A DNA stretch of 42,087 bases from an uncultured Candidatus Melainabacteria bacterium (GTDB taxonomy: Bacteria > Cyanobacteriota > Vampirovibrionia > Gastranaerophilales > Gastranaerophilaceae): assembly GCA_934717895.1 (NCBI GenBank), contig CAKUZO010000006.1, positions 1 through 42,087 on the forward strand. Direction: 5' to 3'. Shown one piece after another: positions 15,286 through 23,646 of the stretch. Position 1 is the stretch's first letter, and each line of letters begins with the position of its first letter. Both the position numbers and the translations under genes were made by a program. Under the pieces are notes generated by a model, which worked only from the letters and a program-made list of their open reading frames with translations, did not search any database and was not told the origin of the DNA.

Positions 15286-15996
15286 GTGAGGGCTGGCGAT
15301 TTGAGCAAATACAAAACTTTAAAAACAGCAAAAACAAAATTGGGAAATGAAATCAAATTAATTGGGAATTCCGATTTCCCCTCAAACATGCCTGTATCAC
15401 TTGTCATAGGAGTTTTTCATGGTGACGAACCACAAGGAAAATTCTTGATTGAAGAATATTTAAAAAAACATTCTTCACCCCCCACCTCGAAATCAGGGGG
15501 TAAGAAAACAAACAACCTCTTATTTATTCCCTGTCTAAACCCTGATGGAATGCAGCTCGGACAACGAACAAACGCAAACGGAGTTGACTTAAACAGAAAT
15601 TTCCCGACAAAAAACTGGGGGAAAAATCTTGGTGACAACGCAACTTGTGACGATGAAAAATCGGCGTATTACGGCGGTATATCTGCCGGAAGCGAGATTG
15701 AAACACAGTTTCTCATTGATACTATTGAAGAATTTAAACCACAAACAATACTTACACTCCATGCGCCTTACAAAGTTGTCAACTATGACGGCCCTGCAAA
15801 AGAGCTTGCAGAAAAGATTTCAGCCATAATAAATTATCCGGTTGAAGCAAGTATTGGCTACCCGACTCCGGGAAGCTTTGGAACTTATGCTGGTGTAGAA
15901 AGACAGATTTCGACAATAACATTAGAGTTAGACGAAATCTGCCCTGTTCAAGATTTAATCAAGCCTGTGCATGAAATTTTTGATGAACTTTTGTAA
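15286..15996 (+). CDS. M14-type zinc carboxypeptidase/amidase, MpaA-like
   Basis: 236 residues of the zinc carboxypeptidase fold, resembling murein tripeptide amidase and other muropeptide-cleaving M14 enzymes. Zinc ligands H45 and E48 in FHGDEPQG and H159 in LTLHAPYK; substrate Arg in DLNRNFP (101-107); catalytic Glu in TLELDE near the C-terminus. No signal peptide, which fits cytosolic peptidoglycan recycling; the substrate is inferred. The GTG at 15286 is given, but TTG at 15301 with GAGGG upstream is an alternative. Residues about 62-74 (HSSPPTSKSGGKK) are encoded by a C6...G5 inverted repeat unlike the AT-rich surroundings, perhaps a small in-frame insertion. 12 bases after ftsY. Confidence 0.85.
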   Translation: MRAGDLSKYKTLKTAKTKLGNEIKLIGNSDFPSNMPVSLVIGVFHGDEPQGKFLIEEYLKKHSSPPTSKSGGKKTNNLLFIPCLNPDGMQLGQRTNANGVDLNRNFPTKNWGKNLGDNATCDDEKSAYYGGISAGSEIETQFLIDTIEEFKPQTILTLHAPYKVVNYDGPAKELAEKISAIINYPVEASIGYPTPGSFGTYAGVERQISTITLELDEICPVQDLIKPVHEIFDELL

Positions 15997-16080
15997 AGAA
16001 GTTTTCAGTTTAGCGCAATTTTGCCATATAAAAATTTTTTATACTCATGTACACGAGAGTATAGAAAAGGAGATATTACT

Positions 16081-16470
16081 ATGGGTGTTGAACAAGTGAG
16101 CAATACAAGACCAGCTGTTAAAACAAATGGTGTAACAGTATCTGGAGAAAATGGTGCTAAATTAAGCAAACCGGAAGAACAACTTGCAAAATTATTGTCA
16201 AATATTGATAGCAAAGCAGGACTTTCAAAAACAGATATAGATAAATTAAAAAAGATGCCTATCAATAAACAAATTGAGTACATCAATAACAAGTTAAAAG
16301 CAGCCGGTTCTAATTACAAAATCGCGAACGTTTATGATACTGAAAGTGGAGATACCACAAAAGGCATAAATTATACAAAAAATGGAGCTTTCTTTAATAT
16401 TTCAGTTGGCGGCAAAACAATTGTAAGCGATGCTCAAAAAGGCACAGGACATCTGAGCGTAAAATGGTAA
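16081..16470 (+). CDS. Unknown 129-residue protein
   Basis: Not recognised. The ATG at 16081 has AAGGAGATATTACT directly upstream, a strong ribosome binding site; the open frame extends 20 codons further but without support. The N-terminal 35 residues are Thr/Val/Asn-rich and probably disordered; residues 35-75 look helical (EEQLAKLLSNIDSKAGLSKTDIDKLKK); the C-terminal part NGAFFNISVGGKTIVSDAQ looks like beta strands. No signal peptide or membrane segment. It lies between the M14 peptidase and cysS. A strong ribosome binding site with a monocistronic setting suggests a well-expressed product of unknown role. Confidence 0.75.
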   Translation: MGVEQVSNTRPAVKTNGVTVSGENGAKLSKPEEQLAKLLSNIDSKAGLSKTDIDKLKKMPINKQIEYINNKLKAAGSNYKIANVYDTESGDTTKGINYTKNGAFFNISVGGKTIVSDAQKGTGHLSVKW

Positions 16471-16493
16471 TTGCCCAACAAGACAATTAATAA

Positions 16494-16541
16494 TTATCAG
16501 CACCTCGTTTTTGTTGTATAATATACACAGAAATGAGGTGC
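16494..16541 (+). promoter_or_regulatory. cysS: cysS promoter spanned by an inverted repeat that includes the RBS
   Basis: TTATCA (16494-16499), a 17-base spacer and consensus TATAAT (16517-16522). GCACCTC (16500-16506) in the spacer is the exact complement of GAGGTGC (16535-16541), the cysS ribosome binding site, followed by TTTT. Transcripts from this promoter lack the left copy; transcripts reading in from upstream contain both, so their hairpin could hide the RBS or act as a terminator. Confidence 0.65.
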
Positions 16542-16545
16542 TTTT

Positions 16546-17919
16546 ATGAAATTACATAATTCTTATACAAACAAAGTTGAAGAGTTCACACCAATTGACG
16601 GAAACAAAGTCAAAATGTACGTTTGCGGCCCAACCGTTTATGACAACGCACACTTGGGACACGCAAGATGTTACATTACTTGGGACGTTTTGTATAGGTA
16701 TTTGAAATTCAAAGGCTATGACGTTACTTATTGCCGCAACGTAACCGACGTTGACGACAAAATCCTTAAAAAAGCCGAAAAAGAAGGGAAAACACCTGAA
16801 CAAGTTTCTCAATACTGGTACAAACAGTTTGAAAACTCAATGAAAGCACTTAATACTCTTAAACCAGACATAGAACCTTTCGCCACAAAAACTTTGGGCG
16901 AAATGATTTCTATCGTAAAAGATTTAATCGCAAAAGGCTACGCCTACGAAGCTGACGGAGATGTTTATTTCAGAGTAAAAAAATTCCCTCAGTACGGGTA
17001 TCTTTCAAAACAACCGATTGATCAACTTGAAAGCGGCGCAAGAATTGAAGTTGGCGAACACAAGGAAGATCCGCTAGACTTTGCACTTTGGAAAAAAGAT
17101 GAAAAATTCGGCTACAAATCACCTTGGGGTGTAGGTCGCCCTGGTTGGCACATTGAATGTTCCGCAATGAGCCGTAAGTACTTAGGTAAAACAATCGATA
17201 TTCACGCCGGCGGAGCAGATTTGATTTTCCCTCACCACGAAAACGAAATTGCCCAATCAGAATGTGCAAACGGTTGCAAGTTCGTAAACTACTGGCTACA
17301 CAACGGTTTTGTAACTATTAACAAAGAAAAAATGTCAAAATCATTAGGAAACTTCCTAACAATTGACGATTTGTTGAAAAAATACGATGCAAACACAATC
17401 CGTTTCTTCATTTTGACAAACCATTACAGAATGCCTGTTGAATTCTCTGACGAAGCACTTTCATCAGCTCAGGCAGGTGTAAAAAGAATGCTTAACGCAA
17501 AACGCACAAAAATCAATGAAGATTTAGATATTACCCAAACAGAAGAGTACAAAGCTTTTGTAGACGCAATGGACGATGATTTGAACACATCAAAAGCGCT
17601 TGCTGTTCTTTTTGATTTGACAAACAAAGCTAACAAAGATGACAAAAACGCGTTCACAATCCTATTTAAACTCGCATCAGTTCTTGGATTTACGTTTGAC
17701 AAACCGCAATTGAGCGAAGACGAATTGAAAAATGCAATAAGCCACGTATCAGAAGTTTTGGGCAAGGAATTTGCGACAATGGAAGATTTGATTGCATACC
17801 GTAAAGAAGCTCGTGAAGCTAAAAACTGGGATATTGCAGACAAAATCAGGGTTGCGCTTGACGAATGTGGTGTTGTATTAAAAGACACAAAAGATGGTAC
17901 AACATACGAAGCAAAATAA
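16546..17919 (+). CDS. cysS: Cysteinyl-tRNA synthetase
   Basis: Class I synthetase charging tRNA-Cys. 457 residues, standard length. Zinc ligand C27 opens the CGPTVYDNAHLGHAR signature, with the HIGH motif as HLGH (36-39); other zinc residues are in WHIECSAMS and HHENE; the KMSKS motif is present as EKMSKSLGN. The DALR domain and the C-terminal anticodon-binding part follow. Own promoter and GAGGTG ribosome binding site 6 nt before ATG. Ends near the convergent pgk. Confidence 0.98.
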   Translation: MKLHNSYTNKVEEFTPIDGNKVKMYVCGPTVYDNAHLGHARCYITWDVLYRYLKFKGYDVTYCRNVTDVDDKILKKAEKEGKTPEQVSQYWYKQFENSMKALNTLKPDIEPFATKTLGEMISIVKDLIAKGYAYEADGDVYFRVKKFPQYGYLSKQPIDQLESGARIEVGEHKEDPLDFALWKKDEKFGYKSPWGVGRPGWHIECSAMSRKYLGKTIDIHAGGADLIFPHHENEIAQSECANGCKFVNYWLHNGFVTINKEKMSKSLGNFLTIDDLLKKYDANTIRFFILTNHYRMPVEFSDEALSSAQAGVKRMLNAKRTKINEDLDITQTEEYKAFVDAMDDDLNTSKALAVLFDLTNKANKDDKNAFTILFKLASVLGFTFDKPQLSEDELKNAISHVSEVLGKEFATMEDLIAYRKEAREAKNWDIADKIRVALDECGVVLKDTKDGTTYEAK

Positions 17920-18002
17920 TTACAACTCACGACATTGCAATGGTTAGGGCAAAGTGAGTATTACAATTTTTCGATTTGTATACATTTCAAAATAAAAAAA
18001 GA

Positions 18003-18028
18003 AAAAGCTTGCCATTAGGCAAGCTTTT
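18003..18028. terminator. Terminator of pgk (possibly bidirectional)
   Basis: AAAAGCTTGCC (18003-18013) pairs perfectly with GGCAAGCTTTT (18018-18028) around ATTA. On the minus strand it continues TTTTTC and a T run (complement of 17992-18006), typical for ending pgk; on the plus side it ends TTTTCAT and may also help stop cysS. Confidence 0.88.
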
Positions 18029-18053
18029 CATAATATATTTAAAACTAAATATC

Positions 18054-19256
18054 TTATTTTTCATCAAGTGCAGCAACACCTGGAAGTACTTTACCTTCGA
18101 TAAATTCAAGAGAAGCACCACCACCTGTTGATACGTGAGTAAAGTCTTCTGCCTTGAAGTATTTCTTAGCAGCAGAAACTGAATCACCACCACCGATTAC
18201 AGAAACTGCACCGGCTTTTGTTGCGTCTACAATTGCTTGCAATACAGCTTTTGTACCTTCTGCGAATTTAGGGTTTTCGAATGCGCCAACAGGTCCGTTC
18301 ATCAAAATAGTTTTAGAATTTTTGATTACTTCTGCGAAAGCTTTTTGGCTGTCTGGACCAGCATCTACGCCTTCAAATCCGTCTGGAATTTCGTTGATAG
18401 AAACAATTTTGTTTGTACCGTTTCCTGAGAAGTCGTCAGCAGCCAAAACATCTGTTGCCATAACGATTTTAACACCTTTATCAGCAGCTTTCTTTTCGAT
18501 AGCTTTTGCAACGTCCATTTGATCGTCTTCACAAATTGAGTTACCGATTTTTCCGCCGTTAGCTTTTACGAATGTATAAGCCATACCACCACCGATGATT
18601 AGGTTATCAACTTTGTCGATTAAGTTTTCCAAAACACCGATTTTAGAAGAAACTTTTGCACCGCCAACTACTGCTGTGAATGGACGAGTTGGGTTATCAA
18701 GTGCTTGTGATAGACATCTGATTTCTTTTTCCATCAACAAACCGGCAACAGCTGGTTTTAGGATATGAGCAACTTTTGCAGTTGAAGTGTGTTTTCTGTG
18801 AGCAGCACCGAAAGCGTCGTTTACATAGAAATCGCCAAGTTTAGCAAGTTCTTCTGCAAATGTCATGTCATCATCTTTTGCTTCTTCAGCTTTGTAGAAA
18901 CGAATGTTTTCCAACAAAGCAACTTGTCCGTCTTTCAAAGCTTCCAATTCTTTGTCTGCGCCTTCGCCAACAGGTGATTTTACGAACAATACGTCTTCAC
19001 CCAAAACTTTTGACATATATTTTGCAACAGGTTCAAGAGAAAATTCAGTTTTCCATTCTCCTTTTGGTCTGCCCAAGTGAGCCATAAGAATAATTTTTGC
19101 ACCTTTTTCTTTCAAAGCTTTAATTGTAGGAACAATAGCTTGAATTCTTGTGTCATCTGTTACGTTGTGGTTTTCGTCAAGAGGAACGTTTACGTCAACT
19201 CTAACAAGAGCGCGTTTCCCTTTTACGTCACCTAAATCATTGATAGATTTTTTCAT
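18054..19256 (-). CDS. pgk: Phosphoglycerate kinase
   Basis: Glycolytic enzyme transferring phosphate from 1,3-bisphosphoglycerate to ADP. 400 residues, normal length. N-terminal RALVRVDVNVPLD signature, substrate-binding HLGRPKG and NIRFYKAEE, the interdomain hinge, GPVGAFENPKFAEGT, and the C-terminal nucleotide loop GGGDSVSAAKK. AAGGAGAACACAAT precedes ATG, a strong ribosome binding site. Monocistronic, with its own terminator; divergent from the TrmB-type regulator. Confidence 0.98.
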   Translation of the reverse strand: MKKSINDLGDVKGKRALVRVDVNVPLDENHNVTDDTRIQAIVPTIKALKEKGAKIILMAHLGRPKGEWKTEFSLEPVAKYMSKVLGEDVLFVKSPVGEGADKELEALKDGQVALLENIRFYKAEEAKDDDMTFAEELAKLGDFYVNDAFGAAHRKHTSTAKVAHILKPAVAGLLMEKEIRCLSQALDNPTRPFTAVVGGAKVSSKIGVLENLIDKVDNLIIGGGMAYTFVKANGGKIGNSICEDDQMDVAKAIEKKAADKGVKIVMATDVLAADDFSGNGTNKIVSINEIPDGFEGVDAGPDSQKAFAEVIKNSKTILMNGPVGAFENPKFAEGTKAVLQAIVDATKAGAVSVIGGGDSVSAAKKYFKAEDFTHVSTGGGASLEFIEGKVLPGVAALDEK

Positions 19257-19396
19257 ATTGTGTTCTCCTTCTTTCTATATCATTCGATATATTTCTAAGA
19301 ACATAATACAAAAAACATGAAATTTGTAAAAGAGGTTGAAGAATTTTGTATTAACAAGATAAAAAATCGAATTAAAATTTGCAAATTGCAATATTC

Positions 19397-19425
19397 TTGC
19401 TAATTTTCAGAAAATAAGTTAAACT
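19397..19425 (+). promoter_or_regulatory. Leaderless promoter of the TrmB-type gene
   Basis: TTGCTA (19397-19402), a 17-base spacer, TAAACT (19420-19425), then 6 nt to ATG 19432. Transcription would start at or next to the A of ATG. No ribosome binding site is present. Confidence 0.6.
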
Positions 19426-19431
19426 CAATTT

Positions 19432-20229
19432 ATGGACGAAATTATAGAAAGATTAAAAGAAATAGGTTTAAACGAGTACCAATCAAAGGTTTATGTAGCT
19501 TTGTTAAAAAAATATCCTGCAACGGGTTATGAGATAAGCAAGCTTGCAAATATCCCTCAATCAAGGACTTATGACACCTTGAAAAGTTTGGAAAGCCTTA
19601 ATATCGCACTTTCCTCAAACTCAAAACCTGTTACATATACTCCGATTAAACCCAAAGAATTGACTAAACGCTACAAACGTAAAATTGATTCAACGATTAA
19701 TTTCTTAGAAAAAAAACTGCCGTCTGTGAAAGAAGAAGAATACACTGAGCCAATAATTGGTTTAAATGGGAAAACCAAGATTATTGATAAGATTATTGAA
19801 ATCATCAAGGAAGCTAAAAAATCTATCTATATCGAACTTTGGGGGCAAGATTTTAAGTATGTGGAACAACATTTGCTTGATGCATACAACCGTGGACTTG
19901 ATGTAAAAATCGTTAAGTTTGATAATTTTACATGCAATTTTGGGACTGTATTTGAACATTCAGGTGTTCCGATGCTGGAACATTATACGAGCGGAAAATT
20001 TGTTTTTCTTTCAGCAGATGATAATGAAGGACTTTTTGGAGTTACTCAACCGGCAAAAAACGGTATGCCAAATGTTATTTGGACAAAAAACCCGGAAGTT
20101 GTTTTCCTGATTAAAGCATTACTTGTACATGATATGTATATGATTGATATTTCGGACAACTTCCCAGAACAGTTAAGATATTTTTATGGTGCCGGTTTGA
20201 AAAAATTGCGAGATAAAATTTTACATTAA
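19432..20229 (+). CDS. TrmB-family transcriptional regulator
   Basis: 265 residues. The N-terminal winged helix-turn-helix (about 5-75) has the TrmB pattern: GLNEYQSKVYVALLKKYPATGYEISKLANIPQSRTYDTLKSLE. A short coiled segment (80-100) leads to the C-terminal TrmB regulatory domain, a phospholipase-D-like fold, seen as IYIELWGQDF at about 131-140 and the following repeats. Archaeal TrmB binds sugars; here the ligand is unknown. It lies divergently next to pgk, which makes control of pgk or sugar metabolism plausible but unproven. Expressed from an apparent leaderless promoter. Confidence 0.88.
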   Translation: MDEIIERLKEIGLNEYQSKVYVALLKKYPATGYEISKLANIPQSRTYDTLKSLESLNIALSSNSKPVTYTPIKPKELTKRYKRKIDSTINFLEKKLPSVKEEEYTEPIIGLNGKTKIIDKIIEIIKEAKKSIYIELWGQDFKYVEQHLLDAYNRGLDVKIVKFDNFTCNFGTVFEHSGVPMLEHYTSGKFVFLSADDNEGLFGVTQPAKNGMPNVIWTKNPEVVFLIKALLVHDMYMIDISDNFPEQLRYFYGAGLKKLRDKILH

Positions 20230-20256
20230 TTTACTTTAAAAAATTTTTCAGGGGTG

Positions 20257-20262
20257 TATAAT
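20257..20262 (+). promoter_or_regulatory. tdk: Candidate -10 of the tdk promoter
   Basis: Consensus TATAAT 28 bases after the preceding gene's stop; the -35 region is poor. It leaves a leader of about 59 nt before the tdk ATG, holding a second purine-rich AGGTGGAG and a weak GCGG/CCGC hairpin (20290-20313). Confidence 0.45.
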
Positions 20263-20327
20263 TAGTAAAAAGGTGGAGATTATAAAATAGCGGCAAGATA
20301 AATTAAAAACCGCAAGATGGTGGGAAA

Positions 20328-20945
20328 ATGTACGGATATAGTTTTGAATTGATTACAGGGCCGATGAGTTGCGGCAAAACAGAAGAACTTTTAAGACGTG
20401 TAAGACGTTCAATTATTGCAAAGAGAAAAGTTAAGGTGATTTCGCCGGAAGTTGATACACGCGCAAAAGGTGATTATATTGAATCAAGAAACGGTCTGTG
20501 GCTTGATGCGATTAAGGTTAAGCACGCTATTCAAATTATGAGTGTTGTAAAACCAGAAGATGAAGTTATCGCAATTGATGAACTTCAATTTTTTGATTCA
20601 AACATCGTAAAAGTTATTTCAAAACTTATGGACGAGGGGAAAAAGATTATCGGAACTGGCTTAGAGCTTGATTTTAAGGCTGAACCGTTTGGAAGCATGC
20701 CTGAATTGATGTGTATTGCAACAGAAGTTCACAAACTTCATGCGGTTTGTATGAAATGCGGTTGCGAAAATGCGACAAGAACACAAAGACTTATTGACGG
20801 GAAACCTGCGGATAAAAATTCTCCATTGATTATGATTGGTGGCGATGAAACTTATGAAGCTCGTTGTATAAAATGCTATGAACTTCCGGATAGAGAACTG
20901 GAAAAGAAGAAAAAAGGGTTTAAACTTCTAAGCTTTGAACATTAA
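20328..20945 (+). CDS. tdk: Thymidine kinase
   Basis: Type II thymidine kinase of the salvage pathway. 205 residues. P-loop GPMSCGKTEELLRR (about 12-25), Walker B with catalytic Glu in AIDELQFF, lasso-domain zinc cysteines CMKCGC and CIKC. GGTGGG precedes ATG. The C-terminus is Lys-rich (EKKKKGFKLLS). It sits alone downstream of the TrmB-type gene; the following 282 bases hold a patchwork of repeat fragments. Confidence 0.96.
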   Translation: MYGYSFELITGPMSCGKTEELLRRVRRSIIAKRKVKVISPEVDTRAKGDYIESRNGLWLDAIKVKHAIQIMSVVKPEDEVIAIDELQFFDSNIVKVISKLMDEGKKIIGTGLELDFKAEPFGSMPELMCIATEVHKLHAVCMKCGCENATRTQRLIDGKPADKNSPLIMIGGDETYEARCIKCYELPDRELEKKKKGFKLLSFEH

Positions 20946-21227
20946 TAAGGCAGCTAAGCAGCTAGGAAGCGAGGCAGCTAAGATTAAAAAGGCGATAGGA
21001 CGCTAAGTCGATAAGACAATAAGTTCGTTACAAAATAATTACAAAGTCGTCATTCTGAAAATATAAAAGTGTAAAGATTTTTAAATGTATTAATTATAAA
21101 TATCAAATCATAGCGGTGGGCTGGGGTACCTACCCCGACACCATGAATTGTTTTATTACAAATCAATTATATAAATGATTTGTAATGCATAATTCTGTAC
21201 TAAAATCCCTAAACAAAGGAGAGTTTT
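20946..21227. repeat. Intergenic patchwork of repeat words from several families
   Basis: 282 bases without a gene. From left to right: GGCAGCTA words (20950-20984), GATAAG/GATAGG words (20992-21024), GTTCGTTACA as in other element cores, and CGTCATTCTGA (about 21048-21058), the end of the short palindrome at 28473 and 25000. Then AT-rich sequence with GGGGTACCTACCCC (21125-21138). It looks like a decayed composite of the elements that are intact inside 24362-26554. Confidence 0.7.
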
Positions 21228-21419
21228 ATGCCGTTAAGAATTTTATTTTTACTACTTGCGTTTGTAATTTTTACAAACCTTGTTATCATGTTATTGAGTC
21301 TGATTTTTAAAAAGAATTTATACCAAACACATGGAAAATTGATTGTAAATTGTTACGGTATTTTTGCATTAATTATAGTACTTGTTTATGCAGCACTTTC
21401 ACTTGCAGGAATTGAATAA
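21228..21419 (+). CDS. Small two-helix membrane protein
   Basis: 63 residues, not recognised. Two hydrophobic segments are evident: about 4-29 (RILFLLLAFVIFTNLVIMLL) and 40-60 (IVNCYGIFALIIVLVYAALS), with a basic loop KKNLYQTHGK between. AAGGAGAG before ATG is a strong ribosome binding site. It ends 10 bases before the prohibitin-family gene, so the two are probably cotranscribed and may act together in the inner membrane. Confidence 0.75.
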   Translation: MPLRILFLLLAFVIFTNLVIMLLSLIFKKNLYQTHGKLIVNCYGIFALIIVLVYAALSLAGIE

Positions 21420-21429
21420 CGGAGGTTTT

Positions 21430-22242
21430 ATGGAAAAAAACAATTTTGAAGCATTCGATACAAACAAATTCACCACACCAATTATCATTACAACTTTATT
21501 AGTTATTTTTATTGTTTTCTTTAATCCGATAGCAATAGTTGGAGTTGGGGAACGCGGTGTAAAGGTTACTCTTGGAAAGGTTTCTCCAACTAGCTATACA
21601 GAAGGTGTTCATTTTGTGACACCATTTATATCTTCAATCAAAAATATGAATGTAAAAACTCAAAAAAATTACATTGATACATCTGTTTACACAAAAGATA
21701 TTCAGCAAGCACAAATCTCCTATGTTTTAAACTATAATTTGCAACCTGAAAACGCTCATAAAATGTATAGAGAAGTTGGTTCAAACTATTTCGACACAGT
21801 TGTTAGCCCTGTTGTAGAAGGCACAATTAAGGACGTTATCGGGAAATGGAATGCTCAAGACTTGGTTGCAAACAGAGAAAAAGCAACACAAGAAATTCTC
21901 GTGAAACTCCAAAAACACCTTGCTCCAAAATATATAAACGTAACTGATTTTCAAATGACTGCAATTGCATATTCCGGAGTATTTGAAAAAGCTATTGAAA
22001 GCAAGGTTACAGCAGAACAAGAAGCTTTGAGAGCTAAAAACAAAACAGTTCAAATCCAAGAAGAAGCAAAACAAAAACTTATTTCAGCAGAAGCAGAGGC
22101 TAAATCAATGTCAATTAGAGCACACGCATTGACACAGAATAAAAATCTTGTTGAATATGAAGCAGTTCAAAAATGGGACGGAAAACTTCCAGAATATATG
22201 CTTGGGGGCTCAGTACCATTCATTAATATTGGGAAAAAATAA
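21430..22242 (+). CDS. Prohibitin/SPFH-family membrane protein
   Basis: 270 residues from ATG 21430, which has GGAGG 5 nt upstream; the longer frame (21382) lacks support. One N-terminal membrane segment (about 14-38, TTLLVIFIVFFNPIAIVGVG), then the SPFH/Band 7 domain with the GERGVKVTLGKV opening and the prohibitin-like TKDIQQAQISYVLNYNLQPENAH, then a long Ala/Glu/Lys coiled coil (about 190-235). Family members form large ring or cage assemblies at membranes and often assist proteases. No FtsH or NfeD partner is nearby; the preceding small membrane protein is the only candidate partner. Confidence 0.9.
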   Translation: MEKNNFEAFDTNKFTTPIIITTLLVIFIVFFNPIAIVGVGERGVKVTLGKVSPTSYTEGVHFVTPFISSIKNMNVKTQKNYIDTSVYTKDIQQAQISYVLNYNLQPENAHKMYREVGSNYFDTVVSPVVEGTIKDVIGKWNAQDLVANREKATQEILVKLQKHLAPKYINVTDFQMTAIAYSGVFEKAIESKVTAEQEALRAKNKTVQIQEEAKQKLISAEAEAKSMSIRAHALTQNKNLVEYEAVQKWDGKLPEYMLGGSVPFINIGKK

Positions 22243-22264
22243 TTTAGTAGCAATCATAAAACAT

Positions 22265-22299
22265 AAAACCGGCTCAAACGAAAAGATTGAGTCGGTTTT
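22265..22299 (+). terminator. Terminator after the prohibitin-family gene
   Basis: AAAACCGGCTCAA (22265-22277) pairs with TTGAGTCGGTTTT (22287-22299) with one G-T pair; 9-nt loop. Suits termination of the plus-strand pair 21228-22242. Bases 22300-22410 hold no gene I can support; TATAAT occurs at about 22335 without a clear -35. Confidence 0.8.
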
Positions 22300-22410
22300 A
22301 GTTACTAATCAACAGATTTATACGTATTAGCTATAATGTAAGTTTGGCGCAAATTGACAAGACACTTCGCACCCATACATTGGTACGAATGTTAAAAATT
22401 TTATTTTTGA

Positions 22411-23646
22411 TTAATAATCAGAAGATAACGCCTTGAAAATTAACGAAGTATTAATTCCTCCGAAAGCAAAGTTGTTCGACATCACATAATCCGTTTTTAT
22501 CTCTCGACCTTCACCCATTATGTAGTCGAGTTTTCCGCATTCCGCATCAACTTCTGCCAGATTTAATGTCGGGTGAAACCAACCTCTATTCATCATTTCG
22601 ATACTCAAAATCGCTTCAATTGCTCCACAAGCTCCGAGAGTATGTCCGGTATAACTTTTTGTAGAACTTATTGGAACTTTGCGTTTAAAAACCCCTTCTG
22701 TCGCAACGGTTTCTGCAATATCCCCCTGAATTGTTGCTGTGCCGTGCGCATTTATATAACCGATTTTATCAGGCGAAAGATTTGCGCATTTCAAAGCCAA
22801 TTCAAGTGCTCTTCCCATTGTTTTTCTGTTCGGATTTGTAATATGTGTGCCGTCAGTACTTGTTCCAAAACCGACGATTTCTGCATAAATCTTAGCACCA
22901 CGAGCTTTTGCGTGCTCGTATTCTTCCAAAATCAATGTTCCTGCACCTTCTCCAAGTACAAGCCCGTCACGATTTTTGTCAAACGGAGATGGGGAAAGCT
23001 TTGGAGTATCGTTTTTTTGGCTTGTTGCATAAAGCGTGTCAAAAATCGCAATTTCTGTCGGGTGCATCTCGTCACCACCACCTGCAATCATAACTGTTTC
23101 ATAACCGTTTTTGATTGCTTCATAAGCATAACCAATTCCCATTGAGCCAGATGTGCAAGCTGTCGATGTCGGAATTAGTCGCCCTATTGTCTTGAAATAC
23201 AAAGAAATATTTACAGGTGCAGTTTGTGACATCATTTTTACATAAGAGCCGGAATTTAAACCTTTTACCTCTTTATCAATTTGCATTCCATAAAAATCAA
23301 TAATAGCGTCAAGTGAACCTGCCGATGAGCCATAACTTACACCGGTTTCGCCGTTTGTAATAATTTCGTCACCCAGAAGTCCGGCGTCTTCAAGTGCAAG
23401 TTCGGCCGTTCTGACAGCCATAATTGAAACAGGCCCCATTGTCCTGAGAACTTTTCTGTTGTAAGTCGATGGGATTTCAAAACCTTTAACATAGGCTGAT
23501 AGTCGAGTATTTAGTCTTTTGTATTCGTCAAGAGATTTGTCGTATTCGATACAATTTTCAAGTTTTTGCAAGCCTGAAAAAGCGGTTTCTATATCGCAAC
23601 CCAAAGGACTGGCAAGTGCCATACCCGTAACAACTACTCGCCTCAT
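22411..23646 (-). CDS. Beta-ketoacyl-ACP synthase of an aryl-polyene-type locus
   Basis: 411-residue FabF-like condensing enzyme with all catalytic residues: C164 in TSTACTSGSMG, H301 in NAHGTAT, K330 and H335 in SSTKSYTGHTLGACG. In APE loci such ketosynthases elongate the polyene with malonyl-ACP. Last gene of a minus-strand group of three; its start overlaps the ketoreductase stop by 4 nt, so translation is coupled. Its uninterrupted segment LILEEYEHAKARGAKIYAE, continuing to VGFGTSTDG, shows what the insertion-bearing paralogue at 24362-26554 should look like. Assignment to a particular Ape ketosynthase is not attempted. Confidence 0.93.
   Translation of the reverse strand: MRRVVVTGMALASPLGCDIETAFSGLQKLENCIEYDKSLDEYKRLNTRLSAYVKGFEIPSTYNRKVLRTMGPVSIMAVRTAELALEDAGLLGDEIITNGETGVSYGSSAGSLDAIIDFYGMQIDKEVKGLNSGSYVKMMSQTAPVNISLYFKTIGRLIPTSTACTSGSMGIGYAYEAIKNGYETVMIAGGGDEMHPTEIAIFDTLYATSQKNDTPKLSPSPFDKNRDGLVLGEGAGTLILEEYEHAKARGAKIYAEIVGFGTSTDGTHITNPNRKTMGRALELALKCANLSPDKIGYINAHGTATIQGDIAETVATEGVFKRKVPISSTKSYTGHTLGACGAIEAILSIEMMNRGWFHPTLNLAEVDAECGKLDYIMGEGREIKTDYVMSNNFAFGGINTSLIFKALSSDY

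Noticed and set aside
17924..17965. ACTCAC...GTGAGT inverted repeat after cysS as a terminator
   Set aside because: The stem is six base pairs with a long loop and only a short later T run; the hairpin at 18003-18028 is a better candidate.
22300..22410. Possible small RNA or promoter (TATAAT near 22335)
   Set aside because: No convincing -35, terminator or conserved structure could be recognised.
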